Positions 26,471 through 34,629 of a stretch of DNA of 64,000 bases are shown in pieces. The DNA lies in assembly GCF_900176595.1 (NCBI RefSeq), contig NZ_LT838813.1, positions 3,304,001-3,368,000 of the forward strand. The letters run 5' to 3'. The notes beneath the pieces are model-generated. The model had not been told where the DNA came from and did not search any database. It saw only the letters and a list, made by a program, of their open reading frames with translations. The DNA comes from Aquiflexum balticum DSM 16537 (GTDB taxonomy: Bacteria; Bacteroidota; Bacteroidia; Cytophagales; Cyclobacteriaceae). Numbering within the stretch: position 1 is the stretch's first letter; each line of letters opens with the position of its first letter. The position numbers and the translations under genes are program-made.

Positions 26471-27991
26471 ATGAAAAAAACATTATACCTATTCGGATTG
26501 CTTTTATTTTCACCTATGATTCTTTTTGCTCAAAGTAAAAAATCCATCAATCTTGATGAGGTGACAGATAAACATTTTCTTAACGGCATTGAGATACTCA
26601 ACAGCATCCTATCCATGCCCAACGATTCCAATGACCCTGAGCAGTTGGTAGCGAATATTGAATGGTGTGAGGATAGTTTTGCAAAAAGGCAATGGAAAAC
26701 GGAAAGATTGGAAACTGAAGGTTTTCCCATGCTTTTGGCAGAAAGGACCGTACCGAAGGCAAAAAAAACCGTGCTTTTTTATTTTCATATAGATGGGCAG
26801 CCTGTAGACAGAAAGCGTTGGGACCAGGAAGACCCGTACAAGCCGGTATTAAAGAAACAAAATCCTTCGGGTAAATGGGAAATCATTCCCATGGAAACCC
26901 TTCAAAAATCCTATGATCCTGAATGGCGGATTTTTGCCCGGTCTTCCTCTGATGACAAAGGGCCTTTGGCTATGTTTCTGACCGCTTGGGATGCCATGTT
27001 AGAAAACGGCAATTCGCCTAATTACAATATCAAGGTGATTTTGGATTTTGAGGAAGAAATAGGTTCTCCATACCTTCCAACGGCCGTTTTGAAGCATAAA
27101 GAAAAACTTGCAGCTGATATGATGTTGATCATGGATGGGCCACGGCATTTGAGCAATGAACCTACATTGAGTTTCGGTGCAAGGGGAATTTCGCAATTTA
27201 CTTTGACAGTTTACGGACCTAGGGCTGCACAACATTCAGGGCATTATGGAAACTATGCACCAAATCCGGCTTTCAGATTGTCACAATTGTTGGCATCTAT
27301 GAAAGATGATGAAGGGAGAGTGACTATACCGGGTTATTATGATGGGATCAACCTGACAGCTGAAGAAAAAAGGATTTTGGACCAGGTTCCTGATGATGAA
27401 AATGAAATAAAAAGAAAACTTGGAATTGGAAGTACCGATAAAGTAGGAAATACCTATCAGGAATCGCTGCAATATCCATCCTTGAATATCAGGGGTTTGT
27501 CTTCAGGTTGGGTCGGGGCTGAAGTCCGGACGATTGTACCTGCGGATGCAATTGCTGAAGTTGATGTCCGTTTGGTTCCTGAAAGTGATCCTGAAAGACT
27601 TTTTTCACTGATCAGAAAGCATATTGAAAACCAGGGCTACCATATTCTGGACAAAGATCCAACTGATGAAGAAAGAGCAAAATATCCAAAATTGGTAAAA
27701 TGGGAGGGAAGTATTTCCTATCAGGCATTTAGAACGCCATTTGATTCAGAACCAGGGGTTTGGTTGAAAAAATCCATGATAAGGGCATTCGGGAAAGATC
27801 CGATTATGAAACGAATCAGTGGTGGTTCCTTACCTATTGCTCCATTTGTGGATGCTTTGAATGTGCCTGCGGTAACTGTGGTGACCGTCAATGCAGACAA
27901 CAACCAACATGGTCCCAATGAAAACATCAGACTGGGAAATTATAAAGAGGGGATTAAGACAGCTTTAGCGATTTTGACGCAGGAGTTGTAA
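26471..27991 (+). CDS. Secreted M20/M25/M40-family metallopeptidase
   Basis: A 506-residue protein with a signal peptide (KKTLYLFGLLLFSPMILFAQ). Metal-site motifs are FYFHIDGQPVDR (first His and Asp), RSSSDDKGPLAMF (bridging Asp), FEEEIGSPYL (Glu-Glu) and the C-terminal NNQHGPNENIR (last His). A dimerisation domain lies in the middle. The family cleaves dipeptides or acylated amino acids using two zinc ions. It acts in the periplasm or outside the cell. A preceding spacer holds two decayed repeats. The precise substrate is unknown. Confidence 0.88.
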   Translation: MKKTLYLFGLLLFSPMILFAQSKKSINLDEVTDKHFLNGIEILNSILSMPNDSNDPEQLVANIEWCEDSFAKRQWKTERLETEGFPMLLAERTVPKAKKTVLFYFHIDGQPVDRKRWDQEDPYKPVLKKQNPSGKWEIIPMETLQKSYDPEWRIFARSSSDDKGPLAMFLTAWDAMLENGNSPNYNIKVILDFEEEIGSPYLPTAVLKHKEKLAADMMLIMDGPRHLSNEPTLSFGARGISQFTLTVYGPRAAQHSGHYGNYAPNPAFRLSQLLASMKDDEGRVTIPGYYDGINLTAEEKRILDQVPDDENEIKRKLGIGSTDKVGNTYQESLQYPSLNIRGLSSGWVGAEVRTIVPADAIAEVDVRLVPESDPERLFSLIRKHIENQGYHILDKDPTDEERAKYPKLVKWEGSISYQAFRTPFDSEPGVWLKKSMIRAFGKDPIMKRISGGSLPIAPFVDALNVPAVTVVTVNADNNQHGPNENIRLGNYKEGIKTALAILTQEL

Positions 27992-28012
27992 GTTGAAGAT
28001 GTCTTTAGCCCA

Positions 28013-28771
28013 TTACAAATACCCTACAACCCAGTACACCACAATCCCTATCCATTCTTTGAAAAGTTTGTGCCAGAGAAAAATAGAATACGGTTCCGGA
28101 GCGATGAGTTTTGGGATACTGAACCGGACATCTTCGGCATAATAATCCACAGGAAAAATTTCAGTTTGAATTCCTGCCTTGTCAAAACAGCCTTTTGCCC
28201 TCCTCATATGAAAAGCTGATGTGATCAATAGCTGGGTTTGATTTAAAGGGATTCCGTTTTCAATCAATATTTCCTTTGTGAAAATGGCATTTTGGTAGGT
28301 GTTGACAGCTTGATTTTCAACCAGAATAGCTTTATCAGATACACCTGCCATGACCATAAAGTCCCGAAGCAATTCCGCCTCGGTATTGGTACTAGAGGGA
28401 TTAAGTCCCTGTCCTCCCGTGATCAGGATTTTGTTGATTTTCCCCAACTTGTAAAGCTGAACGGCATGCGTGGCACGATCTGCACCCTTATTGAAAAACG
28501 TTCTGTCGTATGTGGTTTTGTTGAGATTTGTGACTCCGGTCAGGACTATTCCGATTTCATAGTTTTTAAGGCTTTCAAAAGACTTATACTCCGGTTCCCA
28601 GATATTCATGGCCAGATTGGAAATAACCTGATTGGAGAAAAAAAACAGCAGGATGATACCTGACCAAAAGATTTTTTTTCTTTTCCAGATTGCTCCGACC
28701 AAAAGCAGGATGATGATAATGGTCAAGGGCATGGCCAAAAAACTCAGAAATTGGGAAAGATAGAAGAACAT
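28013..28771 (-). CDS. YdcF/ElyC family protein (DUF218)
   Basis: A 252-residue protein with two N-terminal transmembrane helices (about residues 8-26 and 33-52), then a DUF218 domain: IGIVLTGVTNLN, KILITGGQG, SSTNTEAELLRDFM and LLITSAFHMRRAKGCF. The order of motifs matches YdcF/ElyC; ElyC affects cell-envelope integrity in E. coli. The domain is expected in the periplasm. It is convergent with the M20 peptidase (22 bases apart). The biochemical role is not established. Confidence 0.9.
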   Translation of the reverse strand: MFFYLSQFLSFLAMPLTIIIILLLVGAIWKRKKIFWSGIILLFFFSNQVISNLAMNIWEPEYKSFESLKNYEIGIVLTGVTNLNKTTYDRTFFNKGADRATHAVQLYKLGKINKILITGGQGLNPSSTNTEAELLRDFMVMAGVSDKAILVENQAVNTYQNAIFTKEILIENGIPLNQTQLLITSAFHMRRAKGCFDKAGIQTEIFPVDYYAEDVRFSIPKLIAPEPYSIFLWHKLFKEWIGIVVYWVVGYL

Positions 28772-28836
28772 GGGGTGAAAGGTTTTTTATGGGAAAAGTA
28801 GATTATTGAATTTAATATGAAAAGGAAATTCATGGA

Positions 28837-28858
28837 TTTACCTTTCATCAAAGGTAAA
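28837..28858. other. Perfect 9-bp palindrome upstream of the MNT/HEPN promoter
   Basis: TTTACCTTT and AAAGGTAAA form a perfect stem around CATC. It lies 32 bases before the -33 box of the MNT/HEPN promoter and about 66 bases before the YdcF start, so it could regulate either gene. No T tract adjoins it. Confidence 0.4.
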
Positions 28859-28889
28859 ATAATTCAAGAATATTGAATATTTAGTCAAA

Positions 28890-28921
28890 TTTGGTATTGA
28901 TTTTATCCGGGCTTATATTTG
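28890..28921 (+). promoter_or_regulatory. Bacteroidota-type promoter for the MNT/HEPN operon
   Basis: TTTG at 28890-28893, a 20-base spacer, and TATATTTG at 28914-28921 match the primary sigma consensus TTTG/TAnnTTTG of this phylum exactly. Transcription would begin near 28928, giving a leader of about 29 bases before the MNT start codon. Confidence 0.75.
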
Positions 28922-28956
28922 TTTAAGCCGTATAAAAATTAAGAAATGTCATTTAC

Positions 28957-29283
28957 ATGAATAGTCTAATTAAAGATAATCTTCCAAAAATAACAGAGGC
29001 CTGTCAAAATCATCATGTAGAATCACTTTATATTTTCGGTTCTGTAAACTCTATTAGTTTTGATAGTGAAAGCGATGTTGATTTTCTGGTGAAATTCATG
29101 AATTTGGATTTTGGAGAATACACCGAAAATTATTTTTCATTTGTAAATAAACTTGAAGAAATTTTAGGAAGGTCAGTCGATTTAGTGACAGATAAATCTT
29201 TATCAAATCCTTATTTTATTCAGGAATTGAATAAATCAAAAATGCTTATCTATGGAAATCCAAACCAAAAAGCTCTTACTTGA
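28957..29283 (+). CDS. mntA: MNT-domain nucleotidyltransferase (MntA-like antitoxin)
   Basis: A 108-residue protein of the minimal nucleotidyltransferase family. The core reads LYIFGSVNSISFDSESDVDF, with the GS motif and the DxD pair that bind Mg-ATP. In studied MntA/HepT pairs the MNT protein transfers AMP groups to the HEPN toxin and so silences it. The hepT-like gene overlaps its end by 32 bases. A clear promoter lies upstream and the ATG at 28957 fits it. The pairing makes the antitoxin role likely; the activity itself is inferred. Confidence 0.85.
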   Translation: MNSLIKDNLPKITEACQNHHVESLYIFGSVNSISFDSESDVDFLVKFMNLDFGEYTENYFSFVNKLEEILGRSVDLVTDKSLSNPYFIQELNKSKMLIYGNPNQKALT

Positions 29284-29590
29284 TATTTTGGATTCAATAA
29301 ATTCCATTTATTCATATCTTGGTAAAGAACGAAATTTCCTAGATTATCGAAACAATAAAATGCTTAGAAGAGCTATAGAAAGGGAGTTTGAAATCATCGG
29401 AGAAGCATTAAATAAGATTATTAAAATTGATGGTGAAATCAAAATTTCAAATAAAAGTTTGATTGTTGGTATGAGGAACAGGGTAATTCATGGGTACGAT
29501 AAGGTTGATGATGAAATTGTTTGGGGAGCTATCTTAAGACATCTTCCAACATTAAAAAGGGAAATTGAGGAATTGCTCAATCAAAATTAA
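29252..29590 (+). CDS. hepT: HEPN/DUF86 domain protein (HepT-like toxin)
   Basis: A 112-residue helical protein. The RX4HXY motif of HEPN ribonuclease toxins is intact as RNRVIHGY near residue 75. Other family marks are LRRAIEREFEIIGEALNKI in the middle and WGAILRHLPTLKREIEELL at the end. HepT toxins cleave RNA, in one case tRNA, and the tyrosine of the motif is the site AMPylated by MntA. The start lies inside the mntA coding region, so the two proteins are probably made in a coupled way. Cognate RNA target unknown. Confidence 0.88.
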   Translation: MEIQTKKLLLDILDSINSIYSYLGKERNFLDYRNNKMLRRAIEREFEIIGEALNKIIKIDGEIKISNKSLIVGMRNRVIHGYDKVDDEIVWGAILRHLPTLKREIEELLNQN

Positions 29591-29677
29591 TGGTCAATAA
29601 GAACCCTTAATTTAGATAAGCTTTTTTTATTTTTAAATGCTTGTTTCTACCTTATTTCTATTTCTTATTTTTGCTCC

Positions 29678-32626
29678 ATGACTTTGACCAAACCTAACCT
29701 ATTACCTTTATTACAGCAATTGTCTTCTCAGTTGGAAGGTGAACTGAAATATGATTCCCTTACCAAAACGCTCTATGCTACCGATGCCTCGGTGTATCGG
29801 GAAATTCCTTTGGCAGTAGCTTTTCCAAAATCCGAATCGGATATCCAAAATCTTATCCTGTTTGCAAAAGAAAACAAAACTTCCCTGATTCCACGGACAG
29901 CGGGGACTTCATTGGCAGGACAATGTGTGGGCAATGGGATTGTAGTGGACGTTTCCAAGCATTTTACCAAAATATTGGAATTCAATAAAGCTGAAAGATG
30001 GGTTCGTGTTCAACCGGGTGTGGTGAGGGATGAGTTAAACAGATACCTAAAACCCCATGGGCTATTTTTCAGCCCTATTACCTCTACGGCAAATAGGGCG
30101 ATGATTGGAGGTATGGTAGGGAACAATTCTTCAGGTACTACTTCTATCGTCTATGGGGTAACAAGGGATAAAGTCTTAGAATTGAAAACCATTTTAAGCG
30201 ATGGCAACAAAGTTGTTTTTGGTGAAGTCAGTCAAGAAGATTTTAAATCAAAATGTGAATTGGATTCTTTGGAGGGAACAATTTACAGACAGGCAAAACA
30301 GGAATTATCCGATCCTGAAAACCAGAAAAACATTATTGAGCAATTCCCAAAAAAATCCATCCATAGAAGAAATACAGGCTATGCCGTAGATGCCTTATTG
30401 GATTCGGAGATATTTACTGGGGGAGGAGATACTTTTAATTTCTGTAAACTTCTGACAGGTTCTGAAGGGACTTTGGCCTTTACCACTGAAATAAAAATAG
30501 CGCTTGATCCCTTACCCGATCCTATAGAAATCGTGGTTGCTGCCCATTTTGAGACCATCAACCAAAGCATGAGGGCAGCGCAGGTTGCGATGAAACATCC
30601 GGCTACAGCTGTAGAATTGATGGACAAAATCATACTGGATTGTACCAAAGAAAGTATAGAGTACAGTAAAAACCGCTATTTTGTTGAAGGTGACCCCATG
30701 GCCATGTTGATGGTGGAGTTTACCGGAAAAATAGAAGCAGAAGCGAGAGCCAAAGGAGATAAATTGATCGCTGACCTGAAATTGGCTGGATTGGGTTATG
30801 CCTTTCCGGTTATCGGGCCGGATATGACCAAATCCGCATGGGCATTGCGTTCAGCGGGATTGGGCTTGTTGGCAAATATACCCGGTGATCCTAAAGCAGT
30901 GGCCTGTATTGAGGACACTGCTGTGGATATCGATGATTTGGCGGATTACATTGATGAATTGGATGAGATTCTCAAAGGATTCAATCAAAATCCTGTGCAT
31001 TACGCCCATGCAGGTGCAGGGGAAATCCACATGCGTCCGATATTGGATCTGAAGAAAAAATCAGATCAGGAGGAATTTTTCAAAATCTCGGAAGCTTCTG
31101 CCAAGTTGGTCAAAAAATACCAAGGTTCATTAAGTGGAGAACATGGGGATGGACGTGTCCGTGCGCCTTTTATTCCATTGATGGTGGGAGAAGAGAATTA
31201 CCAACTTTTCAGAAGGTTCAAATATACTTGGGACCCCGACAATATTTTCAATCCAGGAAAAATCGTGGATACAGCACCCATGAATACCTCTTTGAGATAT
31301 GAACCCGATATGGTGACTCCGGAACAAGATACTTTGATGGATTTCAGTCATGTAGGCGGATTTCTGAGGTTGGCCGAAAAATGTAATGGTTCAGGGGACT
31401 GTAGAAAATTACCTGAATCTGGAGGCACCATGTGCCCCAGTTTTCAGGCTACAAGAAACGAACGTGATACCACAAGAGGCAGGGCAAATACATTGAGGGA
31501 ATTTTTGACTTTGGATAAAAAAGAAAACGCCTTTGACCATCCCGAAATCAAGGAAGCATTGGATTTGTGTCTTTCCTGCAAAGGCTGCACCTCAGAATGT
31601 CCTTCCAATGTGGATATGGCTTCCATGAAAGCTGAATTCCTTTATCAATACCAAAAGTCAAATGGGACGCCTTTACGCTCCAAGGCTTTTGCGTATATCA
31701 ACGAATTGAATGGGCTTGCATCGATATTCCCGGGATTGGCTAATTTTTCCTTGTCAAATGGTCTGACAGGGGGTTTGATGAAGACTGTGTTGGGAGTTGC
31801 ACCAAAAAGAAACCTACCGGAAATTTCAAAAGTGAGTTTGAGAAAGTGGTACAAAAAGCATTATACATCACTTCCCGGAAAGACTCCTATAATCAAATCC
31901 ATTTATTTGTTTGTCGATGAGTTTACCAACCATAACGATACACATATAGGCATCACTGCCATCAAATTGCTGAAGAGACTTGGTTATGATGTCAAAATAA
32001 TTGACCATCAGGAAAGTGGGCGTTCAGCGCTTTCAAAAGGCTTGCTTGAAAAAGCGAAAAAACATGCTGAGGCCAATGTGAAAATCTTTCAGGATATCAT
32101 CAACGGAGAAACACCTCTTGTGGGGATTGAGCCATCGGCCATTTTAAGTTTTAGGGATGAATATCCCCGATTGGTTGGAAAAGACTTTGTAGAGGGTGCC
32201 AAAAAGCTAAAATTCCATACCTTGATTATTGATGAGTTTTTGGGAAGAGAAATAGCCTCAGGAAATATCAAGGCAGATTCATTTACAGACAAGGTTCAAA
32301 AAATAAAGCTTCATGGACATTGTCACCAAAAGGCATTGTCTTCCTTGACTTGGACGCAAAAATTATTGAGTCTTCCCAATAACTATTCCGTGGAGGTAAT
32401 TCCTTCCGGATGCTGCGGGATGGCGGGTTCTTTTGGCTATGAGGCGGAGCACTATGAACTGAGTATTCAGATAGGGGAGATGGTGCTTTTTCCAGCAGTT
32501 CGAAATTCTGAAGAAAGTATCTTGATTGCCGCACCGGGTACCTCATGCCGTCATCAGATCGCTGATGGAACAGGTAAAAAAGCCAAACATCCTGTGGAGA
32601 TTTTGTGGGAAGCCCTCAACCTTTGA
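29678..32626 (+). CDS. Large FAD-linked oxidase with Fe-S and cysteine-rich (CCG) domains
   Basis: A 982-residue single-chain enzyme, organised like YdiJ/glycolate-oxidase GlcD-GlcF fusions. The FAD domain (residues about 45-260) shows IPRTAGTSLAGQCVGNGIVV and GNNSSGTTSIVYG. The FAD-oxidase C domain follows to about 540. A 4Fe-4S domain has cysteines in CNGSGDC (near 568) and CLSCKGCTSECP (near 630). Two cysteine-rich CCG segments (HGHCHQKAL and SGCCGMAGSFGYE) close the protein. It probably oxidises a 2-hydroxyacid such as D-2-hydroxyglutarate or D-lactate. Its stop codon lies in a palindromic repeat. Confidence 0.87.
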   Translation: MTLTKPNLLPLLQQLSSQLEGELKYDSLTKTLYATDASVYREIPLAVAFPKSESDIQNLILFAKENKTSLIPRTAGTSLAGQCVGNGIVVDVSKHFTKILEFNKAERWVRVQPGVVRDELNRYLKPHGLFFSPITSTANRAMIGGMVGNNSSGTTSIVYGVTRDKVLELKTILSDGNKVVFGEVSQEDFKSKCELDSLEGTIYRQAKQELSDPENQKNIIEQFPKKSIHRRNTGYAVDALLDSEIFTGGGDTFNFCKLLTGSEGTLAFTTEIKIALDPLPDPIEIVVAAHFETINQSMRAAQVAMKHPATAVELMDKIILDCTKESIEYSKNRYFVEGDPMAMLMVEFTGKIEAEARAKGDKLIADLKLAGLGYAFPVIGPDMTKSAWALRSAGLGLLANIPGDPKAVACIEDTAVDIDDLADYIDELDEILKGFNQNPVHYAHAGAGEIHMRPILDLKKKSDQEEFFKISEASAKLVKKYQGSLSGEHGDGRVRAPFIPLMVGEENYQLFRRFKYTWDPDNIFNPGKIVDTAPMNTSLRYEPDMVTPEQDTLMDFSHVGGFLRLAEKCNGSGDCRKLPESGGTMCPSFQATRNERDTTRGRANTLREFLTLDKKENAFDHPEIKEALDLCLSCKGCTSECPSNVDMASMKAEFLYQYQKSNGTPLRSKAFAYINELNGLASIFPGLANFSLSNGLTGGLMKTVLGVAPKRNLPEISKVSLRKWYKKHYTSLPGKTPIIKSIYLFVDEFTNHNDTHIGITAIKLLKRLGYDVKIIDHQESGRSALSKGLLEKAKKHAEANVKIFQDIINGETPLVGIEPSAILSFRDEYPRLVGKDFVEGAKKLKFHTLIIDEFLGREIASGNIKADSFTDKVQKIKLHGHCHQKALSSLTWTQKLLSLPNNYSVEVIPSGCCGMAGSFGYEAEHYELSIQIGEMVLFPAVRNSEESILIAAPGTSCRHQIADGTGKKAKHPVEILWEALNL

Positions 32627-32649
32627 GGTCTTTTATGACCTCGAAGGTT
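32618..32649. repeat. REP-like palindrome that contains the upstream gene's stop codon
   Basis: AACCTTTGAGGTC and GACCTCGAAGGTT pair with one mismatch over a 6-base loop. The TGA of the FAD/Fe-S gene (32624-32626) is part of the first arm. It belongs to the same family as 11028-11059. Confidence 0.7.
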
Positions 32650-32691
32650 TTCTTCTAAAAATATCATAAAATTGTTCCCCTAACCCTCAAG

Positions 32692-32720
32692 ACCTTCGGG
32701 GTTCTGAAAACCCCAAAGGT
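32692..32720. repeat. REP-like palindrome beside the S8 protease stop codon
   Basis: ACCTTCGGGGTT and AACCCCAAAGGT form a 12-bp stem with one mismatch and a 5-base loop. It ends three bases before the end of the minus-strand S8 gene (32724) and may act as a terminator for both convergent genes. Confidence 0.65.
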
Positions 32721-32723
32721 GTA

Positions 32724-34385
32724 TCAAAGTTTTGTTTTTCCTCTCGCTACCTTTTCAGCCATAATCAAGGCATTATAGGCATTGACCATTTTCCCTGACT
32801 TGGAAAGTTGTTCGAAAGGCAAAACTTTTTCAGGATCTCCTGCCACCACTACATTTAATTTTGGTTTAATGCCGGATTCCATGATGATCTTTTTAACCTG
32901 TGCCGCGCTCAATTGGGGATAATGGGACCTGATCAGTGCCGCCAATCCAGAAACCATAGGCGCAGCCATGGAAGTCCCACCCTGAAAATCATATTCGTTC
33001 TCAGGCATGGTAGAATAAATATCATCTCCAGGAGCAAAAACATCAACATTTTCTTTTCCAAAGTTTGAAAAAACAGCCACTAAATCTTCCCCAAAATAAG
33101 GAGTCAAGGCGCCAACAGTGATGACATTGTCTATAAATTCCTGTCCTTTTACAAATTGATGATCGTTGGGGAAATTAGGGTTGTTGAGATCATCCATGTC
33201 ATTTCCATCATTTCCTGCGGCCAAGACAAATAACACGTCCTTGGATGCTGCATATTTCAAGGCATCGTAAACCCATTCTGCATTGGGTGAAAAGGATTTA
33301 CCGAAACTTGCATTGATGATTTTAGCCCCGTTATCCACGGCATAGCGTATTCCCAAAGCAACATCCTTATCATATTCATCACCATCTGGAACAGCACGGA
33401 TTGACATGATGCTTACATTATCTGCAACACCCAAAATTCCCAAGGAATTATCACGCTTAGCCGCAATGATTCCTGCTACGTGAGTTGCATGGCTTTCATC
33501 CTTGACAAGATTCTTCGGATTGCCGTTTCCATAGCCCAAGTCTGTGATATCATAAGGATCATCTCCCACTTTTTCCCGGCCGTTAAAATCTATATTCAAA
33601 TGGTAGTTCAAGCGGGTGTCCATTTGGGTAATTCCTTCCGCTATCATTACTTTCAAGTCTTCAATATTATCACCGTAGGATAGCATTTCCTTTAAAAAAA
33701 ACAGGATCTGTTCGGCCATCTCGTTGTCAGGTTCTATATTTTTCAAATCGGCAGCTTCATAGGTGGATTTTCCCAATTCCCTGACAATGAATTTATCAGC
33801 TTCCTCCAAGAAAAAGGCCATTCCCTGCATCTGTTCAAAACCTTCTGTAATCTCTGAGAATTCCTTATTGTAAGCAGTTTTTGCTTTTTCTTGATAGGAT
33901 TCATCCCCGATTCCCAACCTTAATATTCTTGTATATTCTACTTGTTCATGATAGGATTCACCCAGGAAATTATAACCATGGATATCATCTATGTATCCGT
34001 TGTTGTCATTGTCTATACTGTTTCCTGGAATTTCCCTTGAATTTGACCAAAGTACTTCCATTAAATCCTCGTGATCCAAGTCCATTCCTGAATCCAAAAC
34101 CGCTACTGTCACAGGGGCACCTTTTTTATCTTTAATGATTTCAGTATAGGCCCTGTTCAGACTCAAACCAGGAATCGTGTCATTTAAGAGATCAAGATGA
34201 AACCAGTTTTTCTTTTCCGACTCAGTGAGATCCATGGATTTGGAAATTGATTTTCCTTTATTTTCAATTGGCTTTGGTATTGGCGAGAGCGTACTACAGG
34301 CAGAGAAGATAAAAACAAATATTACAAACGTTGAAATTCTAGTTGAAATAGCTGTTTTAGAGTAATTAAATGGGTTTAATGTCAT
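32724..34385 (-). CDS. S8 (subtilisin-family) serine protease, lipoprotein
   Basis: A 553-residue protein with a lipoprotein signal (lipobox FSAC, Cys30). The catalytic triad is intact: VAVLDSGMDLDHEDL (Asp98), DESHATHVAGIIA (His299) and GGTSMAAPMVSGLAAL (Ser, near 470). About 200 residues separate Asp and His, where subtilisins usually have about 35, because of a charged, helix-rich insertion (roughly residues 145-265). SIDNDNNGYIDDIHGYNF after the Asp is typical of calcium-binding Bacteroidota subtilases. It is probably membrane-anchored and secreted. Substrate unknown. Confidence 0.9.
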   Translation of the reverse strand: MTLNPFNYSKTAISTRISTFVIFVFIFSACSTLSPIPKPIENKGKSISKSMDLTESEKKNWFHLDLLNDTIPGLSLNRAYTEIIKDKKGAPVTVAVLDSGMDLDHEDLMEVLWSNSREIPGNSIDNDNNGYIDDIHGYNFLGESYHEQVEYTRILRLGIGDESYQEKAKTAYNKEFSEITEGFEQMQGMAFFLEEADKFIVRELGKSTYEAADLKNIEPDNEMAEQILFFLKEMLSYGDNIEDLKVMIAEGITQMDTRLNYHLNIDFNGREKVGDDPYDITDLGYGNGNPKNLVKDESHATHVAGIIAAKRDNSLGILGVADNVSIMSIRAVPDGDEYDKDVALGIRYAVDNGAKIINASFGKSFSPNAEWVYDALKYAASKDVLFVLAAGNDGNDMDDLNNPNFPNDHQFVKGQEFIDNVITVGALTPYFGEDLVAVFSNFGKENVDVFAPGDDIYSTMPENEYDFQGGTSMAAPMVSGLAALIRSHYPQLSAAQVKKIIMESGIKPKLNVVVAGDPEKVLPFEQLSKSGKMVNAYNALIMAEKVARGKTKL

Positions 34386-34629
34386 AATCGGAATTGTATT
34401 TTTAAAATAAAAGATTTCAAAAATAGTATTTCTTATTGCTAGTTTTTATGAATTGCCTAGGTTTTATTTGAGTGGAAAAGATCCAACTTAGGATAACTGA
34501 GAATAAGGTCTGTTCAAACCAGATTGAACTCATGAATTGAACTTTGTTTTTATTTACTTGGACAACTCGTGTCAGTAGTTTTTTTATCTGTCGATTTTCT
34601 ATTTGATTTGTTTAAATTGATTTTTGAAT

